DNA of 64,000 bases, taken from NCBI RefSeq assembly GCF_001686925.1, contig NZ_LVEN01000042.1:310001-374000 (forward strand), read 5' to 3'. The position numbers and the translations under genes were made by a program. Origin of the DNA: Flavobacterium piscis (lineage in GTDB: Bacteria > Bacteroidota > Bacteroidia > Flavobacteriales > Flavobacteriaceae). The notes under the pieces are model-generated. The model saw only the letters and a list, made by a program, of their open reading frames with translations. It had not been told where the DNA came from and did not search any database. The stretch's first letter is position 1. Every line of letters starts with the position of its first letter. Positions 26,601 to 36,653 of the stretch are shown piece after piece.

Positions 26601-29600
26601 TTAACCAAGAATCATAAAGATATGACGTTTTTAACCCAGAAGGATTTATTTGAAAGTTTAAGGATCCATTACTGGAATTGTAATCGTAAATTGTCGAAAG
26701 CCCTTCGATATCTGTGCTTTTTGTCAAAAATCTACCTGAAGAATCATATTCATATTTGGTAATTCTAGGAGCCAATCCAGAGGTAGAAATTGATTTTTGA
26801 ATGACATTTCCATATGTATCAAAAATATTGTCTTCAATCAAATACTCTGTATCCGTTCCCTTTTTCTTTACCTGTGTTAGTAGATTGTTTGTATATGCAT
26901 ATAATTCCTCACTAGTTGATGTGTCTCCAGAAACTATTGTACTTTGTGTTTTACTTGTAAGTCTGCCTATAATATAGGGTGAGCCTGTTGTTTGATTTTC
27001 GTAAGTAAAAATACCCGTTGTAGTTTGTAAAATTGCGGATCCTTCTTTTACTTTTGCAATAGTTTGGGTAGGATTATTATATATGTCAAAAACATTTGTT
27101 GTTTCAGAATTAGTATTATCTAAACCATTGTATTTTTGTGTTATTGTGTTTGAGAGTTTATACACCTTATTGGGTAAAAGTTGGCTTTCGTAAGTTAAAG
27201 TGGTACGCGAAATATAATCACTCGGCGTTTGATTTGTTAAACTGGCATATCCTAAAACAGTATAATTTTCAACTGAAGCCCCTCGAAGATTTATGTTGTT
27301 CCTTGTTACATCTGAAATTATAGGTTTTGAGTCATCAAACCAGTTTGTTTTTAAAGTGGATCTAAAACCTAAAAATCCTAATCCTTCAATGTTTGAAACT
27401 GCTCCATAATACGTGAAGAGCTGTTTTTTATATGTTGTAGAACTAGTTCTTTCCAGTTTTGTTACTACCTGAAATGTTGGCGCTACAATTATATCTGTAT
27501 AAGGATAATTTTCAGTATAAGGACTGCTATAATAAATAGGTCTGTTATCCTGATAAGAATTTGAATCAAGTGACATATACGATATTGATTCTGTAATTCC
27601 ATTGCCAGTAACGATACCTTTAAGTAATTGTTCTTTACCGGAATCTTTGGTAGAATTAAATATATAGATTTTGTTATTATTTATAAAAGAAAGTTCCAGT
27701 TTTTTATTGAACTGATTAGCTGACAAAAAAATGGGTAAAGCATCACTATAAATATCAGGCTGATTAAGAATCCCTCCACTGTAAGAATTACCAACAACAG
27801 AAGAAAAACCTCCATTTTTATTTATGTAACATGATATTCCAAGACTTCCTGTACTTGAAGCCCTACTTGAGTTTGCAACTAACAAATCGGTCTTTCCGTC
27901 ATTGTTATAATCTGATGGAATTACACTATATGTGATATTGCTACTATTAGTGGGGAAAGTAAAGTACGTCTGAGTTTCTTTAATAAGGTTTATACCAGTA
28001 GAAGAATATTTATACCATTCAGAATATCCAGGCCCTTTTGGAATAATAAAATCTGTTTTACCATCACCATTATAATCACCCATCAATATTTTGTCAATTG
28101 TTATATTTGGGTCGTTTGTTGGGGTTTTGAATAATAAGACAAATTGTTTACTGTCATTTAATGAATAAATTTTAACGCCGCCAGTATCAAAAACATAAAT
28201 GTCAGATTTCCCATCTCCATTGAAATCTGCAACCAAAAATTTGCTGCTATTTGTAGTGCTTAGAATACCCGCTTGATTTACAAAATCAGTAGTGACTCTT
28301 CTATCAAGGTTAACAAAATATGATCTACCGCCTGTCAAAGTTTGTGTTATTGTCCTTGTACAGTCAAGAAACATAGTATAAGTAATAGATTTTTCGATTA
28401 CTACTGCATCTGTTAATCCGTCGCCGTTAAAATCGCCGCTGATATAAGTTTTAGGAACATCTTTCTCTATATAGCCTTCTTTAGTAGTAGTAGCCGCTTT
28501 TGCATTTAAATTAGGATTTGCTATTCTGTCTACTGGCTCATCCAGATCACAAGGATAGAAATATGTTAGTGTAAATTTTGGGAATGTATATAACTTTTGG
28601 TCTTGCTGGGTAATACCAGATCCAGCTTTAGCATAGGTTGTGAAACTGTCAGATTTTGCAACAACCCACGCTTGTAGAGGCATTAATTTATTATCGGAAT
28701 TTAGCCAGGTTGCTGGAAATATTTCTTCAAATTTGCCTACAGGATGTTGCCAGCCAATATCCATAGAATTACCTGATTGTAAACCTGAAAAAAGCCAGTA
28801 TTTAGCCTTAGAATCACTTCCTACAGTAGGATATAAAATAAAATCCATACTACCATCTCCATTAAAATCGCCTGAAACAGTATTGGAATTTGCAGAGGTA
28901 ATACTCCCTACACTTAAGCTCGAAGTGATTGGTGAACCTACTATCGTTTGCGCTGTTGTATCATAACTGAAAACAGTAGGATTGTAAGATTTGGTTCCGT
29001 CACCACTCCTTTCAGTAATACTAATTAATCGCTGATAGTCTAAAGTTGTGGTTTCGTGCTGTAGTAAATAATTGCGAAATGGAACGCTATTTCCCCATGA
29101 GGTAACCTGGCTTAATATTTTGTTTTGCAATAGATTTTGCCCTCCCACATACATTTGTTCTGGTCTTTGCCTTATTTTATATGTAAACTGAATTTCATTA
29201 ATAGGGCTATTCGTTGCAACAGCACCATATTTAATGGAACTGACATTTGTTATATTATTTGTTTGTTCATAAGAATAGCTAATTCTTATACCTTGTGGGT
29301 TTTCCCAATATGTTATTGACCAATCAGTAATTGATCTTGAATCTGCTGAATTTCCATAATAAGCTTTTGAGCCGTCTGGATATTCTACAATAAAATATTC
29401 TGGTCCATAGTTAGAACCATTAGGATGAATTCCTCTAGAAGTAATTTTTACATTTGAAAAATTTTCTGTTTCGTATACAGTTGTATTTGCGCCATAGGCT
29501 CCCGATGTTCCTGTCTTGATAATTAATCTTTGCCCATCGAAAGCAAAACGGTCTAAAGTATTGAAATCAACAGGATCTATTGTTCCATCATGAAACTTGG

Positions 29601-30003
29601 AGGCTGCAATTCTACTTATGGAGGATATTCCTGATATATTCCATCCAAAACCAGCATTACCATTTCCTCCCTGACTACTATAACTTAAATAAATATTGGG
29701 AATTACTCCATTTATTCCCGGTGGGGTTGCAATAGGGATTTTGTAATTGGCACCCCCATTGCCAGAAACTGATAATTCACCCTGTGTAGTTCCTGTTTCT
29801 GAGGAATTTCCTGTAGGAGAAGCTAATATTGTTACAGAAGCTGGAGCATTTTTAATTATATTCGATAGTGAAGTTTTATTTTCTGTAGCGGATTCAATTC
29901 TTTTGATTATAGTCGTACCAGTAACTATTTTTCCTTTCTCTGTTTGTGCAGTTAGCAGAAAAGAAAAATATAACAGCATAAAAGTAAAGTAGAGTTTTTT
30001 CAT
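23653..30003 (-). CDS. Rhs/YD-repeat polymorphic toxin protein
   Basis: A 2116-residue secreted protein. It has a signal peptide (MKKLYFTFMLLYFSFLLTAQ) and an SpvB-like N-terminal region. FG-GAP/VCBS calcium-binding repeats follow (DFNGDGSMDF, DFNGDGLTDAV, DFNGDGKSDIYV, DYNGDGKTDF, DYNNDGKTDL). A long run of YD repeats comes next, then the Rhs-associated core near residues 1770-1822 (MNGRIYDPKLHRFLQPD, RYSYVLNNPLKYTDFTG). After an Ala/Gly/Val-rich hydrophobic segment, the last ~75 residues (GYKLYTNEGVFLKNGITSK, RLEAYQWEY, GPLNLN) look like a GIY-YIG/URI-type nuclease toxin tip. The adjacent small gene is the likely immunity partner. The toxin call is inference. Confidence 0.85.
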   Translation of the reverse strand: MKKLYFTFMLLYFSFLLTAQTEKGKIVTGTTIIKRIESATENKTSLSNIIKNAPASVTILASPTGNSSETGTTQGELSVSGNGGANYKIPIATPPGINGVIPNIYLSYSSQGGNGNAGFGWNISGISSISRIAASKFHDGTIDPVDFNTLDRFAFDGQRLIIKTGTSGAYGANTTVYETENFSNVKITSRGIHPNGSNYGPEYFIVEYPDGSKAYYGNSADSRSITDWSITYWENPQGIRISYSYEQTNNITNVSSIKYGAVATNSPINEIQFTYKIRQRPEQMYVGGQNLLQNKILSQVTSWGNSVPFRNYLLQHETTTLDYQRLISITERSGDGTKSYNPTVFSYDTTAQTIVGSPITSSLSVGSITSANSNTVSGDFNGDGSMDFILYPTVGSDSKAKYWLFSGLQSGNSMDIGWQHPVGKFEEIFPATWLNSDNKLMPLQAWVVAKSDSFTTYAKAGSGITQQDQKLYTFPKFTLTYFYPCDLDEPVDRIANPNLNAKAATTTKEGYIEKDVPKTYISGDFNGDGLTDAVVIEKSITYTMFLDCTRTITQTLTGGRSYFVNLDRRVTTDFVNQAGILSTTNSSKFLVADFNGDGKSDIYVFDTGGVKIYSLNDSKQFVLLFKTPTNDPNITIDKILMGDYNGDGKTDFIIPKGPGYSEWYKYSSTGINLIKETQTYFTFPTNSSNITYSVIPSDYNNDGKTDLLVANSSRASSTGSLGISCYINKNGGFSSVVGNSYSGGILNQPDIYSDALPIFLSANQFNKKLELSFINNNKIYIFNSTKDSGKEQLLKGIVTGNGITESISYMSLDSNSYQDNRPIYYSSPYTENYPYTDIIVAPTFQVVTKLERTSSTTYKKQLFTYYGAVSNIEGLGFLGFRSTLKTNWFDDSKPIISDVTRNNINLRGASVENYTVLGYASLTNQTPSDYISRTTLTYESQLLPNKVYKLSNTITQKYNGLDNTNSETTNVFDIYNNPTQTIAKVKEGSAILQTTTGIFTYENQTTGSPYIIGRLTSKTQSTIVSGDTSTSEELYAYTNNLLTQVKKKGTDTEYLIEDNIFDTYGNVIQKSISTSGLAPRITKYEYDSSGRFLTKSTDIEGLSTIYDYNSSNGSLNFQINPSGLKTSYLYDSWLKKIKTTDYLGKTNNYTYSNSSGKTIITTTGDDGSASEETFDDLGRKIKTGVKNINDVFSYVSYNYDFDNRNNQISEPYFGSAPTQWNTTYYDTYGRPYSNISYTGTSSNITYSGLTTSVSENGKTKTIIKNALGNVISLTESPGGNITYTYFADGNLKSSNFDGVITLIEQDGWGRKTKLTDPSAGIYTYEYNTFGEITKETTPNGTTTFTLDNVGKISQKTINGTNTNSKTTYTYDSTSKLLSDTKFENLNESGSIITNLYTYDASKRVSQTIEITPYASFTKKFEYDFFGRVNKETSTASISGKSSSKAVKYSYKNGFIWQILDDSDGTVLSQTNTVNAKGKLTSGQNGPTTITNNFDSYGFPSQVKYDKTAAPVANILTLNTVFNPLKGNLTSRSNNLFGWDENFKYDILDRLTEYTNINGVQETQLYDDKGRITQNNVGTYNYSNTNKPYQNTSITVTSNALSYYTARPTLHVTYNTFKKPVQIEETGVDKLAFTYNDGNERSTIFYGGLEDDKLLRPFRKHYSADGTMEIKENRTTGDFEFVTYIGGDGYTASVVLKSDGTTQNFLYLQRDYQNSIIAITDQAGSIVEKRLFDAWGNIIKVQDGAGNTLQGLIILDRGYTGHEHLQSIGIINMNGRIYDPKLHRFLQPDNFIQDLSNTQNYNRYSYVLNNPLKYTDFTGESWFSDNWKQLVVMVVVVVVAVVVTYATAGMGSSLAASMIVGAASGFAGGAVGSALNGNNFGQVMLDGAFGGVKGAVFGAAGGYAASFAPPGILNGAAYAISTNVALNGVANIVDGQDPFANVGFTIAISAVTGGYQGLKAAQAKGLNTLTGNPKPTVLVDKVDISREQALVDYQKTSNTQQEPVNMSSTATADNSGYVDLSKNPEFAKIENLQEVVVHGNSLKSLRPTWGYKLYTNEGVFLKNGITSKLIPESRYSKSFMQSHYMETAPIFSNRLEAYQWEYQQNIIQRGPLNLNMH

Positions 30004-30007
30004 AATA

Positions 30008-30469
30008 TTATTGCTTTATGATTTTGATTGTTTTTTGTTCTCCGTCTTTGTATAATAACTCAATCAAGTAAACTCCATTAGGATATGTATTAAAAGAAAT
30101 GTTCTGGCTGTTGTTTTCTGGTTTATTTTGATTAAATGAATCTATTAGCTGACCATTTATATTGTAAATCTTTATAATTTTTACATTATTATCATTTATC
30201 GGTTGCCAACTAAGATATAGCTCTTCTTTGACAGGATTGGGATAGTAGGAGATAGCGTCTTCAGGAGAAAATTTTAATAAATCCTCTTGTGTCAAATTTT
30301 CAACTTCTTTTATAGGCATGTCAGCTTTTTTTGAAGCAAAACATCCTGAAATGCAAAGTTCTCTTTTTATCTGATTTCCTGCATTATCATAAAAGAACAT
30401 GAGTTTGTTTTGAGCAGTTGAGATATATGATATACTCAAAAAAATAAAAAAAAGGTAATTTTTCATCAT
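30008..30469 (-). CDS. Secreted protein with T9SS type A sorting domain
   Basis: A 153-residue protein; MMKNYLFFIFLSISYISTAQ is a clear signal peptide, so the ATG at 30469 is used rather than the longer frame to 30550. It has a short YD-like stretch (MFFYDNAGNQIKREL) and a C-terminal T9SS type A domain (ISYYPNPVKEELYLSW, IKIYNINGQLI, YPNGVYLIELL). It ends 5 bp upstream of the Rhs gene on the same strand and is probably cotranscribed with it, perhaps as a secretion or surface partner. Confidence 0.8.
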   Translation of the reverse strand: MMKNYLFFIFLSISYISTAQNKLMFFYDNAGNQIKRELCISGCFASKKADMPIKEVENLTQEDLLKFSPEDAISYYPNPVKEELYLSWQPINDNNVKIIKIYNINGQLIDSFNQNKPENNSQNISFNTYPNGVYLIELLYKDGEQKTIKIIKQ

Positions 30470-31091
30470 AGCTAAGTTGTTTGATATAGTTGTGTAGAAT
30501 TTAATTTTATTTAATAATCTCCGAAGTTGCTTAAAAATAGTGATTTGCAAATATTATTCTTTAACCTTAAATAGTTTTACGGGAAACCACATTGTTTGAA
30601 AATTTAACAATATTATTTATGAAGGTTAGCCATTTAAAGGACTAATTAGGAAATTAATAACTGTATATAATCTCAGATCAATTTCCATCGGAAATACCTG
30701 TGTTCAACTTTTCAAAGATTGGATTAAATTTATCGGAATGAAAAAAGACCTAATGAATCTTGATTTCTCAGGTCTGCATTAAAATAGTACTTAATGTGAC
30801 AATTCTCGAACCATTTGTAGCTAATTTGACCAATTGAGACATAATGAAATTTAATCTATTTTTTTGTCACACTTTTTTGATTTGCATATCTTTTATTATT
30901 AAAAACAATAAAGTTTTAAACTCCACAAATAAAACATAAAAGTCAGAGATTATGGGGATATTGCAGGTCATGGTTATACAATTCCTCCAGTATAAAAAGC
31001 AACGGAGTAAGTCCTCAAAATTATTTATATTTACATCGAGATTATCATCAATTACGGCTATTAGGTTTCGCTGGATAACTATTTTAAAATT
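30470..31091. other. Gap with right-hand copy of the Rhs-flanking direct repeat
   Basis: No gene is visible. The sequence GACAATTCTCGAACCATTT at 30798-30816, continuing to TTTGACCAA (30833), repeats the segment at 21726-21762 in the same orientation. The Rhs locus lies between them. Confidence 0.5.
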
Positions 31092-34000
31092 ATGCCTTTG
31101 AAAATAAAATTACTTTTAAGTTGCTGTTTTTTTTCCTTATTTTCTTTTGCCCAAAGGGAGGCAAGTGTTTGGTATTTTGGTAAAAATGCAGGGCTAAAGT
31201 TTCATCCCGACGGATCTGTTACTTCATTAACTGATGGCAAATTAGTTACTAATGAGGGCTGCGCTTCGATAGCAGACGCCGCAGGAAATTTATTGTTTTA
31301 CACCGATGGAAGAACAGTATGGGATAAAAATCATTTAATTATGCCTAATGGTGATTATTTCAATGGTACTGGATTGAAGGGAGATCCGTCAAGTACAAAT
31401 TCGGCTATCATTGTCCCTAAACCGGGAAATTTAAAAATATACTATATTTTTACTTTAGATGAGCCCCATCACGAAAATGCTGCAGTTTATCCAAACGCTT
31501 TTTCAGGGAATTATATTGATGAGGATAGTGGTAAAACTCCAAATAATGATGATGGTCTAAATAATGGTTTAAATTATTCCATTGTAGATCTTACGAAAAC
31601 TGGAACTAATGGCAGTCTGGGGGATATTGTAAGCCGTAATAATCCCCTTATCACATACGATACAGATCCAAACGGAGAAGAAATAAAATACAAATGTTCT
31701 GAAAAGTTAACCGCGGTGCGCGATGCTTCTGGAAATGGTTTTTGGGTTATTACACAGTTTACGGATTATTTTTATTCCTTCAGAGTGACTTCCAGCGGTA
31801 TTACAACAACACCTGTTAAATCACTGGTATTACCAAGTGTTCCTACTTATGGGTATCGAAGAAATGCAATAGGGTGTTTTAAAGCATCACCTAACGGAAA
31901 AAAATTGACTGCGGCATATGATCAGATTGATACACCAACAACCCCTTATAATAATTATAAAGGAAGCGTTTATACCTATGATTTTGATAATTCGTCGGGT
32001 AAAGTATTTAATCCTAAGTTGATTGCAAAAGATATACGTGCTTACGGCGTCGAATTTTCAAATGATTCCAATGTCCTTTATGCAAGTATGGAAGCACTAT
32101 ATACTTCACAAGGATTGGCGCAATTTGATTTGCTCAGCAATGACATTCCAAATTCAAAATTATATATTTTTAATGCTCCATATGGTATTGGAGCACTGCA
32201 ATTAGCGCCTAATAATAAAATTTACTACAGCAGTTATTATCCAAGTTCATTAGGTGTTATCAATAATCCTAACATAGTTGGCTTAGGATGTAATTTTGAT
32301 CCAATAGGACAGCCGTTATTATTAGATACTACTCATAATAAGGGGCTGCCTCCATTTATAACCTCATTTTTTGATGCTTTTTTTGAGGCTAAAAATTTGT
32401 GTCTTGGAAATGATACATCATTTATATTAAATTCATCTCAAACAATAACAGCCGCCACATGGGATTTTGGAGACGGAACTACTTCAACAGATTTAAATCC
32501 TTTACACAGGTATTTAGCCGTTGGATCTTATAATGTCTCGGTAACAGCTACAGGCCCAAGCGGCTCCAGCACAGAATCAAGAGAAGTGATTGTCAGTAAT
32601 ATTCCAACTGCAACTCAGCCACAGGATATATTGGTTTGCGATGACAACAATGATGGTTTGTTTGTATTTGATTTAACCAAACAAAACAATTCTATTTTAA
32701 ACGGACAGGATCCAAATTTGTATACAATAAGTTATTATCATAACAATATACTTATTCCTAATCCCAACATTTATCAAAATAAAATACCTTATCAGAAGGA
32801 AAGCATTACAGCAGAAGTAAGTAATAATATTAATTCAATGTGTAAAAGCAGTACCTCCTTTGTTATTAACGTTCATGACAGTCCAAAACCTAATTTACCT
32901 TTAGATATTCCAGAATTGACTAGTTGTGATAATTCTAGTGTTGGAACGGATACTGATGGTAAAATAATTTTTGATTTGACCCAAAGAGAAGCATCTATAT
33001 TAAACGGTCAGCCAGCAGCCCAATTTTTGATTTCCTATTATAAAGATGCGGAATTTAACCAGTCCATAATTTTGCCTGGATCTTATGTAAATTCGTTGGC
33101 TTCAGAAACTGTGTATGTAAAGGTAATAAACAAAGATAATATTGGCTGCTCAGCTGCAACATCATTTAATTTAAAGGTTTTTAGTCTGCCTATAATTGTA
33201 AGTACAGTAAGCTTAAAACAATGTGACGAGGATATTGATGGATTTAGCTTTTTTAATTTAGAAGAAGCAATTAAAAAAATAATGACAAATTCAACTGAAA
33301 TTATAACATTTTATAAAACCTTAGCTGATGCTCAGAATGCTACTAATCCCGTTTTAAATCCTACTGCATATAGAAATCAAAATGTTAGCAGTGATAAGGT
33401 ATATGTCCGAGTATCTAATCAAAACAATTGTTACCGGATTGCACAATTAAATCTTATTGTTTCGACAACGCAAATACCCTCGACATATTCTAAATTATTT
33501 ACTCAATGTGATGATAGTAATCTAGGAAATAACCATGATGGTATTACATCATTTGATTTCAGTAGTGTAACAACCGATATAAAAGAAAATGTTTTTCCTA
33601 CGGGACAACTTTTAGATGTGAGCTACTATGAAAATGTTGAAGATGCTTTGGCAGAGAAAAATGCTATTTCGGATATCTCGAACTATCGTAATACAAGCTC
33701 ACCTAATTTACAGAAAATTTTTATCAGGGTCGATAGTAGAATTAATAATGATTGTTTAGGATTGGGAGGATACATTACCTTAAAAGTTGAACCTGTTCCT
33801 ATAGTAGAAAATTTGAAAAAAGAACATTGTGATGACGATCAGGACGGTATCTACGGATTTAATACTTCAAACCTTGAAAAAGAACTACTGAACGGGATCA
33901 CAAATGTTACTGTCTTTTACACGGATCAGGATAATAATCCACTTTCAAGCCCACTGCCAAATCCGTTTATCACAGCTTCTCAGGTTGTAACGGTTGTTGT

Positions 34001-35078
34001 AAAGAATAATACGTCTACAGGATGTTCATTTAATGCAACAATATCTTTTGTAGTAGACAATTTGCCTGAAGTATTTGCAATTGATCCGACACTTACCAAC
34101 GTTTGCGATGATGAACCAGATCCTGTTATGCAGGATGGTAAATATGCTTTTAATACTTCTTCGTTTGAGGCTGCTTTATTGGGTGGGCAAACTGAAATGA
34201 CGGTTAGATATTATGATGCTAATGATCAATTGTTATCTAGTCCGCTTCCTAATCCATTTGTAACCCACACGCAAAATGTAAGAGTAGAAGTCATAAATCC
34301 GAATAATTCAAATTGTTCTGCCAGCACTATAATTCCTTTTATTGTAAATCAGGTTCCTAAGATTAATTTGAAAGGAGAGGAGTTAGTATGCAGTAACTTG
34401 CCAACATTCACAAAGAACATCGATGCCGGACTCTTAGATTTGAGTTTGATTAATGATTACCAGTACACTTGGTTTTTTAATGAAACTTTACTTCCAAATG
34501 AAACAAGCTATGGTTTAACAGTGAATAGAGAAGGAATATTTACTGTTGATGTTGCTGATAAACAAACACATTGTAGTCGAACAAGAACAATCAAAGTATC
34601 AGCATCAGATATTGCTTCAAATTTAATTGCTGTCGTTGATCAGTCCAATACCATTACTATTTCTGTAACAGGAAACGGAGATTACGTGTATGCTTTAGAT
34701 GATGAAAATGGTTATTATCAGAAAGAAAATTCTTTTGAAAATGTGCTTGCCGGTACTCATACAGTTTATATAAAAGATCAAAATGGCTGTGGAACGGTAT
34801 CTAAAGAGGTAGCAGTTTTTGGAATCCCTAACTTTTTTACGCCCAATCAGGATTCTTATAATGATTATTGGAACATTGAAGGTATTGATGCTTCAAATGC
34901 AAAGACAACTATTCAGATTTTTGATCGGTATGGAAAACTACTAAAACAAATTACTCCGATGAGTCAGGGATGGGATGGAACTTATCTTGGAACTCAGATG
35001 CCAGCGGATGATTATTGGTATGTAATAAAATTGGGAGACAACAGGATTTTTAAGGGACATTTTGCTTTAAAAAGATAA
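31092..35078 (+). CDS. Giant surface protein with PKD domain and T9SS type B sorting signal
   Basis: A 1328-residue protein with a signal peptide (MPLKIKLLLSCCFFSLFSFA), a beta-propeller-like N-terminal region (FGKNAGLKFHPDGSVTSLTDG; LQLAPNNKIYYSSY), and a PKD domain around residues 450-500 (ATWDFGDGTTSTDLNPLHRY). About six repeats follow, each with a CDDxxDG-type motif (VCDDNNDGLFVFD, CDEDIDGFSFFN, HCDDDQDGIYGFN). The C-terminus is the gliding-motility-associated T9SS type B domain (FFTPNQDSYNDYWNIEGID, QGWDGTYLGTQMPADDYWYV). It is exported by type IX secretion and probably stays on the surface, a typical Flavobacterium adhesin-like giant. Confidence 0.9.
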   Translation: MPLKIKLLLSCCFFSLFSFAQREASVWYFGKNAGLKFHPDGSVTSLTDGKLVTNEGCASIADAAGNLLFYTDGRTVWDKNHLIMPNGDYFNGTGLKGDPSSTNSAIIVPKPGNLKIYYIFTLDEPHHENAAVYPNAFSGNYIDEDSGKTPNNDDGLNNGLNYSIVDLTKTGTNGSLGDIVSRNNPLITYDTDPNGEEIKYKCSEKLTAVRDASGNGFWVITQFTDYFYSFRVTSSGITTTPVKSLVLPSVPTYGYRRNAIGCFKASPNGKKLTAAYDQIDTPTTPYNNYKGSVYTYDFDNSSGKVFNPKLIAKDIRAYGVEFSNDSNVLYASMEALYTSQGLAQFDLLSNDIPNSKLYIFNAPYGIGALQLAPNNKIYYSSYYPSSLGVINNPNIVGLGCNFDPIGQPLLLDTTHNKGLPPFITSFFDAFFEAKNLCLGNDTSFILNSSQTITAATWDFGDGTTSTDLNPLHRYLAVGSYNVSVTATGPSGSSTESREVIVSNIPTATQPQDILVCDDNNDGLFVFDLTKQNNSILNGQDPNLYTISYYHNNILIPNPNIYQNKIPYQKESITAEVSNNINSMCKSSTSFVINVHDSPKPNLPLDIPELTSCDNSSVGTDTDGKIIFDLTQREASILNGQPAAQFLISYYKDAEFNQSIILPGSYVNSLASETVYVKVINKDNIGCSAATSFNLKVFSLPIIVSTVSLKQCDEDIDGFSFFNLEEAIKKIMTNSTEIITFYKTLADAQNATNPVLNPTAYRNQNVSSDKVYVRVSNQNNCYRIAQLNLIVSTTQIPSTYSKLFTQCDDSNLGNNHDGITSFDFSSVTTDIKENVFPTGQLLDVSYYENVEDALAEKNAISDISNYRNTSSPNLQKIFIRVDSRINNDCLGLGGYITLKVEPVPIVENLKKEHCDDDQDGIYGFNTSNLEKELLNGITNVTVFYTDQDNNPLSSPLPNPFITASQVVTVVVKNNTSTGCSFNATISFVVDNLPEVFAIDPTLTNVCDDEPDPVMQDGKYAFNTSSFEAALLGGQTEMTVRYYDANDQLLSSPLPNPFVTHTQNVRVEVINPNNSNCSASTIIPFIVNQVPKINLKGEELVCSNLPTFTKNIDAGLLDLSLINDYQYTWFFNETLLPNETSYGLTVNREGIFTVDVADKQTHCSRTRTIKVSASDIASNLIAVVDQSNTITISVTGNGDYVYALDDENGYYQKENSFENVLAGTHTVYIKDQNGCGTVSKEVAVFGIPNFFTPNQDSYNDYWNIEGIDASNAKTTIQIFDRYGKLLKQITPMSQGWDGTYLGTQMPADDYWYVIKLGDNRIFKGHFALKR

Positions 35079-35595
35079 GAAAGACAAATATGTTCATTTT
35101 TTACAAATCTGAATAGGTGGCAGGATTACATGCCTATTCCTTAATTCGTTGATTTTATTGGTGTTCTCAAGTATTCTTCCAAAAAGGGTAGCCGAATAGG
35201 TCTCATTTATAATGACTTACCTTGTAGCCCTTTGTAGCCTTGATCAATTTAATAGCAGTGAGTCAATGTACTTTTATATACGTAAAGGTATTAAAAATGT
35301 CATTATAATACAACCTTTAATAATCGTTGTCTTGAGTTATTAAGGCTGTAAATAGGATAAATTACTTTGGATTAAACTTTTTCGGTAGTATGTATGTCAT
35401 TTTTTTATGACAAATAAATATTTATTTATCATTATGTTTTTCCGTAATATTTCCGAATATTAATCGGTAATATTTGTTCTAAAATTATGAAAAGATCGAA
35501 ATATAATTTTATAGCTACGCAAAATTACTGCGTACTTCTTAGATATCTTTGAAGTTAATAAAAGATATTAATAAGTAATTTTTATACAAAATTTT
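35079..35595. other. Long non-coding gap with short palindromes
   Basis: I see no gene. The right part has TGTCAT/ATGACA (35395-35412) and a 16-bp AT palindrome AAATAAATATTTATTT (35412-35427). Confidence 0.4.
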
Positions 35596-36264
35596 ATGGA
35601 AAGACAACCTTTAAATGAAAATGTTTCCGAAGTTGATTTAACTCAAATATTTAAAGAGTTAGAGCAATTGAACAAACAATTAAATGACACAGCTGTTGAG
35701 ATTTTTACAAATGAAACACAAAGAAACTTACTTTCCAAACCAAGTCATTTTACGTTTTCAATTGTTCACAGAGCAATAGAATTAAATAGAGGATTTAAAG
35801 CTCTAACCGAATCCAACAACTGGATAACCGCAATAAACTTATTACGGCTTCAAGCTGATAATTGTATGAGAATGTTCGCTATGAGTTTGGTTACAGATAG
35901 ATTGGACTTTTATAATCGAATTCAAAATGGGGAACATATTAGAAATATAAAAGATGCAGAGGACAACAAAATGACTGATTTGTATTTATCTCAAAAATTA
36001 GACAGTATTTATCCTGGATTTAAATTATTATATGAAAACACAAGTGGATTTATTCATTTCTCAAGTGAACACATAAAATTGAATACTGACAGAGTAGACA
36101 ATGGTGAGGAGTTTATGATGTACATAAGATTAGCTGAGATAACGGAATTTTCGATAAATAAAAAAGTGGACTTCGCTTTCAATATGTTTATGGTAAGTAA
36201 AGAGCTGTATAAACTTCTAAATGGTTATAAGCTGCACATGATAGATTTTATGAAACAATTTTGA
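35596..36264 (+). CDS. Unrecognised helical protein
   Basis: A 222-residue, mainly helical soluble protein (MERQPLNENVSEVDLTQIFK...) with the segments HRAIELNRGFKALTES, INLLRLQADNCMRMFAMSL and FIHFSSEHI. The general layout resembles DUF5677-like proteins found in accessory regions, with a conserved-looking His/Glu pair, but I cannot confirm a family. It is isolated, with large gaps on both sides, and may be island cargo. Confidence 0.6.
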   Translation: MERQPLNENVSEVDLTQIFKELEQLNKQLNDTAVEIFTNETQRNLLSKPSHFTFSIVHRAIELNRGFKALTESNNWITAINLLRLQADNCMRMFAMSLVTDRLDFYNRIQNGEHIRNIKDAEDNKMTDLYLSQKLDSIYPGFKLLYENTSGFIHFSSEHIKLNTDRVDNGEEFMMYIRLAEITEFSINKKVDFAFNMFMVSKELYKLLNGYKLHMIDFMKQF

Positions 36265-36653
36265 TTAAAAAGGACTGTATGTAACTGCCGTTTGGTCAGA
36301 TTATAAATTGAGGCTGAATTTAAAGATAGTTTATATTTGGAAAATTTGTGATTAACCGAAAGATCCTCATCTTTAACTCGTGAACGGAAAGAAAATTAAA
36401 TTTGACAGACAAAGTAAAATACAAAACAAAAAAGCTCGCGATTTCTCTGAAGCTTTTGTCTTACTAACGGGATCAAATCAAGTATTCAACCAGTTTTTTG
36501 GCGATTATTATAGTGTTATCGAATGCTTATCTTAATGATTTATAATGCAAAAATTATAACACTTATACATCAATCTCCCCAAATTTGGATAGCTTTGTGT
36601 GGTTTATCACACATATAAATTAGGAAGGCATAATTACCCATAGAAATTGAACA
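36265..36653. repeat. Gap with dispersed terminator/tRNA-like scar, copy S2
   Basis: AAAAAAGCTCGCGATTTCTC, then TGAAGCTTTTGTCTTACTAA, starting near 36428, resembles S1, S3 and S4. Downstream, CCAGTTTTTTGGCGATTATT, then ATAGTGT, is shared with the copy at 42232-42338. No gene is visible. Confidence 0.45.
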
